Assembly: GCA_030950975.1 (NCBI GenBank)
Contig: JAUZQL010000191.1
Location: 1-26,595 of the forward strand
Reading direction: 5' to 3'
From: Mariprofundaceae bacterium
Lineage (GTDB): Bacteria > Pseudomonadota > Zetaproteobacteria > Mariprofundales > Mariprofundaceae
DNA: 26,595 nucleotides
Part shown: piece after piece, positions 7,498 to 14,527 of the stretch
How positions within the stretch are numbered: the first letter of the stretch is position 1
How the letters are laid out: every line of letters starts with the position of its first letter
Program-made: the position numbers and the translations under genes
The notes under the pieces: model-generated
Database searches by the model: none
The model's input: the letters and a program-made list of their open reading frames with translations, nothing else
What the model was told of the DNA's origin: nothing

Positions 7498-8367
7498 TTA
7501 TGTTGAACTTTTATTGCTGAGGCGTTTAGCTGTATATTGCGCACGCTTATGAATATAAGTTTCCAAACGTTTGAATGTTTCTGGATGATTGTTTTTAATG
7601 TATAGCATAGTTTGATGGTCCAATGGAAAAATATCCAAGTCGGAGGAGGCAATAGCTGAGTAAGCTGAAGTCTTACCTTGATTTAAAGTGAGTTCTCCAA
7701 TGACATCATGATCACGACGTATTTCGATCAAATGTTCTCTTCCTGAATGATCGCTATGATAAATATCAACGCTTCCAGATAAAATAAGTAGAATACCTTT
7801 ATTCTCTTCGTGTTGAATGGTTAATTGGCTATCGACAGGCATGAATATTGTTTTCAAATCTTTAGAAAATTGAAGACGTAAATCTTGGGGTAACTTCTGA
7901 AAAATAGGATGCTTAAATAAAAAACTATTGAGCATACGTTGTGAAAGAAGACTTTGTAAGCGGCTTTTAAACGCTTGATCCGCTTCGATAACTTGATGAA
8001 CTGCAGCAGCACTGATGCAAATAATTTCACAGGTTTCATTGGTATAAACGGAAGCATAGCGCGGTTTCTTTCTTAGAATAGAAAACTCACCAAAAACATT
8101 TCCAGTATTTAGCTTGGCGATAATATCACGTTGTTGACCATGATCGTTGATAATGGATACACAGCCTTTACGAATAAAATACAAGTCACGAGGATTATCA
8201 CCCTTATGCAGTGTTTCAACCCCTTGATCAACTTCCAAAAGTCGACTGGAGCCATTTAATATACGCATATTTAACGGGCTTAAACCTTTTAAAATAGGGA
8301 ACTCATCTTCAGAAAGTAAGCTTCTGGTAACAATGTTGATATTGGATAATTCTAAAAAATCGCTCAT
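7498..8367 (-). CDS. Protein with two cyclic-nucleotide-binding-like domains
   Basis: This encodes 289 residues without signal peptide or membrane segment. It holds two cNMP-binding (CRP-like) beta-barrels at about residues 25-125 and 155-255. The first has a phosphate-binding-cassette-like motif, FGEFSILRKKPRYAS (92-106), with an arginine. The second, IGELTLNQGKTSAYS (223-237), lacks the usual arginine and may not bind a nucleotide. The C-terminal stretch (260-289) is basic and helical but shows no helix-turn-helix or enzyme domain, so it is not an ordinary CRP/FNR regulator. It could be an adaptor or a regulatory subunit. It lies 109 nt downstream of the M24 peptidase gene on the same strand. 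Confidence 0.8.
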   Translation of the reverse strand: MSDFLELSNINIVTRSLLSEDEFPILKGLSPLNMRILNGSSRLLEVDQGVETLHKGDNPRDLYFIRKGCVSIINDHGQQRDIIAKLNTGNVFGEFSILRKKPRYASVYTNETCEIICISAAAVHQVIEADQAFKSRLQSLLSQRMLNSFLFKHPIFQKLPQDLRLQFSKDLKTIFMPVDSQLTIQHEENKGILLILSGSVDIYHSDHSGREHLIEIRRDHDVIGELTLNQGKTSAYSAIASSDLDIFPLDHQTMLYIKNNHPETFKRLETYIHKRAQYTAKRLSNKSST

Positions 8368-8476
8368 GTTAGCTGCCTGCCTTACAATGGAATTGGGGTG
8401 ATATGCTGCATTGATCTAACCTTTATAGCAGTGATCATTCTCACCCAGTCTTGGCTTGTTCATGATTCGAATATGA

Positions 8477-9622
8477 TCAGTCAATTTCAAGGGTACGTTC
8501 ATGTTGGGTTAAGTTATCGCAACCGTGCTTTTGAACAACCACCATATCTTCCAAACGTATGCCCCCAAGGTTGGGGTAATACAAACCGGGTTCGACGGTA
8601 ACGACTTGCTTGCATTGTAAAACATCATCCGATAAGGATACACGAGGAGCTTCATGAATGTCTAAACCAACGCCATGTCCTGTTCCATGAAAGAAACCTT
8701 GTTGTTGTCCATTTTTGATGCCAGTTGGGAAACCTTGTTGCTCAAAGTGATTTAGAATACTCTGGTGAATATCACGTGTCTTTGCACCACTACAAACCTG
8801 TTGCAAGCCAATATCTTGCCCTTCTAAAACGGTTTGGTACATCTTTTTAATATCTGTTGAGGCTTTGCCTTTGACATAACTGCGTGTCATATCTCCCCAA
8901 TAGCCAGAATCCAGAAGACGAGGGAAAATATCAATAATAATGGGTTCGTTAGCATAGATAAAACCTGAGCCTATATTGTGAGGGTCACAAGCTTGTTGAC
9001 CACACGCAACAATGGTATGAGAAGGCATCGCACCTTGGGCAATCAAGAATGTTTCAATGGCAGCTCGAACATGTTTGGCTTCTACTTTTTGTTGTGCATC
9101 ATCAGGATGACGTAAAATTTTATCCGAACCAATACTGCAAGCAGCAAGAAATTGTTCAGCTTGCATCATCGAGTGTTTGGTGAGTTTTTCGGCATGCGTT
9201 AAATGAAGGATTTCTGATTCATCTTTGATGGCACGTTGAGGAAAAAGCGTTCCCTGTTGTGCGCTAACGTGAAATCCAATGTCTCGAAGTGTATCGGCAT
9301 ACATCAATGGAAATTCACCGGGGACAATCACATGGGATACATGATGAGCTTGTAAAAAGGCAGCTGCAATGCTTGCCAAGGAAGCTTGCCAACCTTGTTC
9401 ATGCGCTTGCTTGCGCCACGCTGTATCCACATGCGTATGGTCAAAACTGGATTCTTTTTGAGCACGTCCAATTTCCAAAGGTGATAATAAACCATGCCAT
9501 GTTGTGCCACCATTTTCTTGCAAGCCAATAGCAATAAAGGCATCGGGCACAAATATTTTAGAAATATACAGCATATCTGCATGATGTTCCGAATCAGAAA
9601 TAAGCAATTGTGCAGTGGTCAT
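8477..9622 (-). CDS. M24 family metallopeptidase (Xaa-Pro dipeptidase/aminopeptidase type)
   Basis: This encodes 381 residues. The N-terminal domain (about 1-140) is creatinase/prolidase-like but divergent; the C-terminal pita-bread domain (about 145-381) carries the metal ligands in order: D231 and D244 (in DSGYWGDMTRSYVKG), H316 (HGTGHGVGLDIHE), E344 (VTVEPGLYYP) and E358 (GGIRLEDMVVV). All five are present, so a two-metal peptidase acting on X-Pro bonds is likely; dipeptidase and aminopeptidase cannot be separated by eye. The ATG at 9622 has AAAGGA just upstream. It follows the yihY-like gene by 44 nt and is probably co-transcribed with it. Confidence 0.88.
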   Translation of the reverse strand: MTTAQLLISDSEHHADMLYISKIFVPDAFIAIGLQENGGTTWHGLLSPLEIGRAQKESSFDHTHVDTAWRKQAHEQGWQASLASIAAAFLQAHHVSHVIVPGEFPLMYADTLRDIGFHVSAQQGTLFPQRAIKDESEILHLTHAEKLTKHSMMQAEQFLAACSIGSDKILRHPDDAQQKVEAKHVRAAIETFLIAQGAMPSHTIVACGQQACDPHNIGSGFIYANEPIIIDIFPRLLDSGYWGDMTRSYVKGKASTDIKKMYQTVLEGQDIGLQQVCSGAKTRDIHQSILNHFEQQGFPTGIKNGQQQGFFHGTGHGVGLDIHEAPRVSLSDDVLQCKQVVTVEPGLYYPNLGGIRLEDMVVVQKHGCDNLTQHERTLEID

Positions 9623-9666
9623 AAAAATCCTTTGTATGTGATGAAATACATGATTGTTGGCGAACT

Positions 9667-10920
9667 TTAGGTGTTTTCAATGAAATCAGCTAACTTAATT
9701 TGAGAAAGTTGCTTTTGTTGTTGTTCTGCAAGCCTTTGATAGGTCTGTTTTAATGAAAGATGCCAAGGAAGGATAGTATCTTTCGGCAGAGTTAGTGATT
9801 GAGGGTAAACAATATCGTGAATCATTTGCCATGTAATCTTTTGTGCATCCATGCCCAATTGCCAATGACTGGATGGGTTGTCGTCTACAGAGATACATTG
9901 TAATAAATGATGCTGTTGGAGCAGCTTGAAATAGGGCATGATATTGGATTCATCGACGTGTAAATGTTTGGCAATATCAGCGGCTTGAATCGATGTGCCT
10001 GACTGAAAAGCTAAGGCTGCTTGATATAGAATATGATGAAAATACACGAGTTGTTGAGATGATGTTGTTTTTTTATCGCCATCAGAGGTCTTGGCTTGCT
10101 GTAAACAAACATTGATTTCAGCTCCCATCAAGATAATCACCCATGTAATATAAATCCAGAGAAGAAATACAGGTAAGGTTCCCAGTGTGCCATATAGTTT
10201 TTCATAGTCAGCGAACTTTGTAATGTAAAAGGCAAAGCCCAATTTTCCTGCTTCAAAAAAAGCACCCGCAACACAAGCTGCGACCATCGCATGACGTAAA
10301 CGCACGGAAGTATTGGGCAAGGCGATGTATAAAGTGGTCATGGCTAAGGATGAAATCACCCAAGGGATGAGAAAGGGAATGTGATGAAACATCGATGTTT
10401 GATTGCTTACATCATGAATGATGGGTAAGGCTGCGAAATACGACGTGATGGATATGGATAAGCCTAACAATAGTGGGGAGAGGGTGATTAAAGACCAAAA
10501 GGTTATGAAACGAGAGAGATGGCTTCGTTTTGTTTGAAGTCGCCAAATATCGTTAAATGCTTCTTCCATGGTGGTGAGTAGAGCTGTAATGGTAATCAAT
10601 AAGCCTAAAATACCAAATACAGATAAACTGGTTGATTTTCCCGATAAGCTGTTCAGATAGCCTAAGACCATGTGTTGACTGGTTGGAACAAGGTAGTTCA
10701 CCAGTGAGTCTTGGATGCGTTGCGCAAGATGATCAAAATCCTGAAAACTAGCGAAAATAGAAAAGGCAAGGACAGTTAAAGGTACGATGGCAAGCAAGGT
10801 GGCGTAGGCAAGCGAAGATGCTCGTTGAAGGCAATGATCATGCATAAATTTTGTATAGATACGTTGAATGAATAAGAATAGATAGTGGATGTTGAATTGC
10901 TGTTTGAGGCGCTGATTCAT
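9667..10920 (-). CDS. YihY/BrkB family inner-membrane protein
   Basis: This encodes 417 residues. The membrane core (about 33-270) shows RASSLAYATLLAIVPLTVLA at 33-52, the ITALLTTMEEAFNDIWR region at 111-127, and GTLGTLPVFLLWIYITWVII at 245-264 followed by LMGAEIN. These are hallmarks of YihY/BrkB (once miscalled RNase BN). The function of the family is unsettled. The C-terminal 130 residues are soluble and contain a winged-helix-like segment (about 295-345). The frame is open 24 codons further upstream, but ATG 10920 is preceded by AAAGGAAA and gives the family N-terminus. The M24 peptidase gene follows. Confidence 0.88.
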   Translation of the reverse strand: MNQRLKQQFNIHYLFLFIQRIYTKFMHDHCLQRASSLAYATLLAIVPLTVLAFSIFASFQDFDHLAQRIQDSLVNYLVPTSQHMVLGYLNSLSGKSTSLSVFGILGLLITITALLTTMEEAFNDIWRLQTKRSHLSRFITFWSLITLSPLLLGLSISITSYFAALPIIHDVSNQTSMFHHIPFLIPWVISSLAMTTLYIALPNTSVRLRHAMVAACVAGAFFEAGKLGFAFYITKFADYEKLYGTLGTLPVFLLWIYITWVIILMGAEINVCLQQAKTSDGDKKTTSSQQLVYFHHILYQAALAFQSGTSIQAADIAKHLHVDESNIMPYFKLLQQHHLLQCISVDDNPSSHWQLGMDAQKITWQMIHDIVYPQSLTLPKDTILPWHLSLKQTYQRLAEQQQKQLSQIKLADFIENT

Positions 10921-11104
10921 GGGGTGATTTCCTTTGCCAATGAACGTCATGTGGCATGTGATTGGTAAACTGTTTACTTTTTGACATCTCAAATAATCAT
11001 GTTTCTAAGCTTATACTTGCGTGTCGAGAATGATGCGTCATAATTTTGACTTTTTCACACTATATTAACAAATAGGTGATACCGAATGGGGGGGTAATAT
11101 TGAC
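10921..11104. promoter_or_regulatory. Divergent intergenic region, likely promoters for both sides
   Basis: This 184-bp gap separates the minus-strand yihY-like gene from the plus-strand response regulator, so at least one promoter for each direction is expected here. TTGACA at 10981-10986 and TTGACT at 11046-11051 resemble -35 boxes and TATATT at 11061-11066 resembles a -10 box, but none pair at 16-18 nt spacing. I see no GG-N10-GC sigma54 site. A perfect palindrome lies at 10965-10977. Confidence 0.45.
10965..10977. repeat. 13-nt perfect palindrome, possible operator
   Basis: GTAAAC and GTTTAC are exact reverse complements around a single central T. It lies 45 bp upstream of the yihY-like start, in the divergent gap, where a repressor or activator site for either gene would fit. 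The binding protein is unknown and a chance origin is not excluded. Confidence 0.4.
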
Positions 11105-12499
11105 GTGAAGCAAACTGCTTATGTGTTGCTAGTGGACGATAATGAAGATATTCGCTCGACCATTCAAGAAACGCTTGAAAGTGCTAATTATCATGTGACC
11201 ACGGCGATTAACGCTATGCGCGCACGAGAAGCCATGGAGCATGGTCGTTTTGATGGTGTTGTTTTAGATATTTGTTTACCTGATGGTAGTGGTATTGATT
11301 TGCTAAAAGAATTTCGAGCGGCTGCACCCAATATGGGAATTGTATTGATGACTGGATTTTCTGAAGTCGAGACGGCAGTCGAAGCTGTACGTTTGGGCGC
11401 AGATGATTTTCTGAAAAAACCTTTTGACCTTGATGAATTATTACTACGTCTTGAAAAAGTTCTGAAAAAACGTGCCGAATCTGCTGAACACCATTTATTA
11501 AAACAAAAAGTGAAAGCCGAACATAGTTCGCTTTCATTGATTGGTCAGTGTCCTAATGTTTGTAAATTGCGTGAAATGGCACGTTTATTGGGTGATTCTG
11601 ATAGTACAGTGTTAATCACGGGAGAGTCGGGTACAGGTAAAGAAGTCATTGCCAATCTTCTGCATCAATCTGGCAGCCGATCATCAAAACCTTTTGTGTC
11701 GATCAATTGCGGTGCTATTCCTGAAGAATTATTAGAATCAGAACTTTTTGGACATGTGAAAGGTGCGTTCACGGGGGCGATTAGGGCTAGACCAGGACGC
11801 TTTGATGTAGCCAATGGTGGCACGATTTTTTTAGATGAAATTGGTGATATGAGTGCTAAATTACAAGTGAAGTTATTGCGTGTATTGCAAGAGCGTTGCT
11901 TTGAACCTGTCGGAAGCCAACAAAGTGTGCATGTTGATGTTCGGGTGATTGCGGCAACACATCGCAATTTAGAACAAGAAATTGAGCGTGGAAATTTTCG
12001 CCAAGATTTATTTTATCGTTTGAATGTCATTCCTTTGGAACTACCATCTTTACATGAACGTGGTGATGATGTTTTATTATTGGCGAGTCATTTTATGGCG
12101 TTATTCAATGAGAAAAAAGGTGCAACGCTAACAGGTATGGATGAGCAAGTTCAGGCATCTTTTTTAAGTTATACTTGGCCAGGTAATGTGCGAGAATTAC
12201 AAAATTTAATTGAACGAGTGGCAACGTTAAAACGGAATGGTGAAATTACTTTAGTCGATTTACCGTCACGCATGTTGAATGAAGGTCAGCGTGCGATGCA
12301 AAGTTTCCGTATTCAAATTGAAGATCACGATAGCCTTGATTTTAAAGGTATTGTGGATGAGTTCGAGAGTCATTTGATTATGTTGGCTTTAGAGCGTTTT
12401 AAGTGGAATAAAAATCAAGCAGCTAAATTTTTATCCATGAACCGCACGACATTGGTTGAAAAAATCAAGAAAAAAGGTTTGGTAGCGTCCGTTAATTAA
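11105..12499 (+). CDS. NtrC-family sigma54-dependent response regulator (FleR/FlrC-like)
   Basis: This encodes 464 residues with three domains. The receiver (about 5-120) has the acidic pair D11/D12, phosphoacceptor D55 (VVLDICLPD), T83 and K105 (LKKPF). The AAA+ domain (about 145-375) has Walker A GESGTGKE (173-180), the sigma54 contact loop GAFTGA (220-225), Walker B IFLDEIGD (241-248), FRQDLFYRLN with the arginine fingers, and WPGNVRELQN. A Fis-type helix-turn-helix lies at about 420-458. The start is GTG at 11105. It precedes the flagellar genes, so a role like FleR/FlrC in middle-class flagellar transcription is inferred; no histidine kinase gene is adjacent. Confidence 0.9.
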   Translation: MKQTAYVLLVDDNEDIRSTIQETLESANYHVTTAINAMRAREAMEHGRFDGVVLDICLPDGSGIDLLKEFRAAAPNMGIVLMTGFSEVETAVEAVRLGADDFLKKPFDLDELLLRLEKVLKKRAESAEHHLLKQKVKAEHSSLSLIGQCPNVCKLREMARLLGDSDSTVLITGESGTGKEVIANLLHQSGSRSSKPFVSINCGAIPEELLESELFGHVKGAFTGAIRARPGRFDVANGGTIFLDEIGDMSAKLQVKLLRVLQERCFEPVGSQQSVHVDVRVIAATHRNLEQEIERGNFRQDLFYRLNVIPLELPSLHERGDDVLLLASHFMALFNEKKGATLTGMDEQVQASFLSYTWPGNVRELQNLIERVATLKRNGEITLVDLPSRMLNEGQRAMQSFRIQIEDHDSLDFKGIVDEFESHLIMLALERFKWNKNQAAKFLSMNRTTLVEKIKKKGLVASVN

Positions 12500-12529
12500 A
12501 TACGGACGATGATCGGATAAGCCAAATTT

Positions 12530-12544
12530 CGGCATGACTTTTGC
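12530..12544 (+). promoter_or_regulatory. Sigma54 -24/-12-like motif, doubtful as promoter of the next gene
   Basis: GGCATG at 12531-12536 and TTGC at 12541-12544 are arranged as GG-N10-GC, with good agreement to the TGGCACG-N4-TTGC consensus. The predicted transcription start, about 12 nt past the GC, is near 12556, directly at the ATG at 12557, so such a transcript would lack the GGAGGA (12545-12550) ribosome binding site. It is either chance, a promoter for genes further down, or a sign that translation starts elsewhere. Confidence 0.35.
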
Positions 12545-12556
12545 GGAGGAGGCTTT

Positions 12557-14527
12557 ATGTGGTATAAAATTCCCTTCCTACTGTTGATTTGTTTGATGAT
12601 CTCATTACCTGCGCAAGCGAGTAATCGGGTGCATGGCGTACGTGTATTTTTAAATAATGGCGATCCTGATCAAGCGATTTTGACTGCACATTCCTTGTTA
12701 GAGGATACATCTATTTCGCAGGATGAACGCTTTGATTTATTGTCATTGTTGGGATACGCCGAAGAAATGAAAGCCCAAGCCAAGCATTATGAAAATGTTA
12801 AAAAAGCAGTCAAAGCTTTGCAGAATTTAGAAAAGGCATTTCCACAGCGGGTACATAAAGCCCCCTTACATTGGCGAATCATCTGGCTACATTGGAAACA
12901 TGGTGATGATAAAGTTGCCTTACATATGGCGAGTACATTGCGCTCTAATTATCCAAAACGTCCTGAAGCTATGCAGGCTGCCATGTTGATGGCGCGTATT
13001 TATATTCGACAACATAAGTTTGATGAAGCACGCTCAAATTTAATGCATTATGGATTAGGTGCGAATAAAGGCAGTCGTGAAGAAGCATTAACGCAAGCAT
13101 GGATTGCGGTGGTGGATGCTGCAGAAAAACGTTATTCGGTAGCGGTTCAACAATTAAATCGTGTTGATCATGATTTTCCAAGTGTGATTAAGGATGATGA
13201 ACAAGTCTTTGCTGTGTATATCCAAGCGTTGAATAGTGTTGGACAATACTCAAAAGCCTTGATGAAGGCGGAAGTGTTTCTCAATACTTATCTTGAAGGG
13301 GAATCATTGGTCAAGATTCGCCTTTTACGTGCAGATTTATGGGCGATGTTAAAAAGTGTTCCTGAGTCACGTATTGAACGTGAATATGATATTTTAGCAG
13401 AGCAAGAGGCTGAAACAACGATTGGTAAGCAAGCATTTATGCGAAAATTGATGGTGCAACATGCCAAAAGTCAGACCTATTATGATTTAAAACCCGTCAT
13501 TATTGCTTTGAAACGTATTGCTAGTCGCAATCAATTATCACCTGTAGAAAATGAAGCATTGTATGATTTGGGATTGTTGTGGCAACGCTTGAGTCATAGC
13601 GATCCTAAGCATGCACCTAAACAAGCAATAATGGCGAGTTTGGATGCTTTTGCACGCGTCGCTAAGTCTGATATTGCTGATTTTCGTGTGCTATCTCATC
13701 GCGCAGGTTCGGCATTATTTAATCAACGTTTGGATAGTGATGCTAAAAAAGAAAGCTGGCAAAAAGTGATTGCCTTATGGGAACGTTATCCATCATTGAG
13801 GCAAAATGATGCAGTCGTCAAAGAGCGTTCTTTTGATGTTGCCCATGCTTTACGTATGTTGATGGATTACCAACAATCTGAAGAACTTCTGAACCGTTTG
13901 TATGATGATGCAGGCAATACTGTTTGGGGGCAGAAGGTGATGTTGGAGCGTGCAAAACTATGGATGGATCGTGGTGATATGGATGGTGTTGGGCGTATTT
14001 TAGCATGGTTAGATGCGCACGAATACACATTGTATCGCCCTGAAATGCTTCTTTTGGTCGCTCAGATGCAGTTAAACTTAGGTCATGCAACGGTGGCTTC
14101 ACAGAGTTTATTGGGTGTGTCTGTCGATGATGTTACTGAAGAGGATCGCCTGCATTATTGGCAGATAAAAGCAGACATTAATGAAGCTTTGAAGTACTGG
14201 CATGTTGCTGCAAAAGCGTGGCGACAATATGGTCAGAGTAAAGGTGCTGATGTAGATGTCGCATTGATTCGAGAAGCCGATGATTTGTTTCAAGCCGAAA
14301 GTTATAAGCAGGCTCTCAAACTTTACCAACACGTGAAAAAAGAAAATCAAGATGCTGCCTGGCATTACCATGCTGCGATGAGTCGCTTGAAAATGGGAGC
14401 GTATGATATGGCTTTAGCTGAACTTGAAGCGTTAACACAGGATAAAGAGGCTGGGGTTTATGCTTCATTGGCATCGATGGAATTGGCAGATCGCAAAGCT
14501 TTGGAAATTTTGAAGGCTCGACAATGA
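12557..14527 (+). CDS. Exported TPR-like repeat protein in the flagellar regulatory region
   Basis: This encodes 656 residues. Residues 1-21 are a signal peptide: K4, a hydrophobic stretch (IPFLLLICLMISL) and a cleavage site after AQA (19-21). The rest is almost entirely helical with TPR/Sel1-like helix pairs, e.g. HKFDEARSNLMHYG, SYKQALKLYQHVKK, AYDMALAELEAL. No catalytic domain, transmembrane segment or lipobox cysteine is visible, so it is probably periplasmic or outer-membrane associated. GGAGGAGG precedes the ATG. Its stop overlaps the ATG of the FleQ-like gene (ATGA), implying translational coupling. I do not recognise a named orthologue; a link to flagellar assembly or its control is inferred from position only. 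Confidence 0.75.
   Translation: MWYKIPFLLLICLMISLPAQASNRVHGVRVFLNNGDPDQAILTAHSLLEDTSISQDERFDLLSLLGYAEEMKAQAKHYENVKKAVKALQNLEKAFPQRVHKAPLHWRIIWLHWKHGDDKVALHMASTLRSNYPKRPEAMQAAMLMARIYIRQHKFDEARSNLMHYGLGANKGSREEALTQAWIAVVDAAEKRYSVAVQQLNRVDHDFPSVIKDDEQVFAVYIQALNSVGQYSKALMKAEVFLNTYLEGESLVKIRLLRADLWAMLKSVPESRIEREYDILAEQEAETTIGKQAFMRKLMVQHAKSQTYYDLKPVIIALKRIASRNQLSPVENEALYDLGLLWQRLSHSDPKHAPKQAIMASLDAFARVAKSDIADFRVLSHRAGSALFNQRLDSDAKKESWQKVIALWERYPSLRQNDAVVKERSFDVAHALRMLMDYQQSEELLNRLYDDAGNTVWGQKVMLERAKLWMDRGDMDGVGRILAWLDAHEYTLYRPEMLLLVAQMQLNLGHATVASQSLLGVSVDDVTEEDRLHYWQIKADINEALKYWHVAAKAWRQYGQSKGADVDVALIREADDLFQAESYKQALKLYQHVKKENQDAAWHYHAAMSRLKMGAYDMALAELEALTQDKEAGVYASLASMELADRKALEILKARQ

Noticed and set aside
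8463..8474. TTCGAA-centred palindrome at the end of the M24 gene
   Set aside because: Only eight bases (8465-8472) are perfectly symmetric and no T-tract follows; too short to call an operator or terminator.
8398..8601. Small plus-strand open frame between the cNMP and M24 genes
   Set aside because: Most of it is antisense to the conserved C-terminal part of the M24 peptidase, with no ribosome binding site and no family resemblance.
11665..11967. Minus-strand open frame inside the response regulator
   Set aside because: It is antisense to the highly conserved AAA+ core, so its composition reflects that gene.
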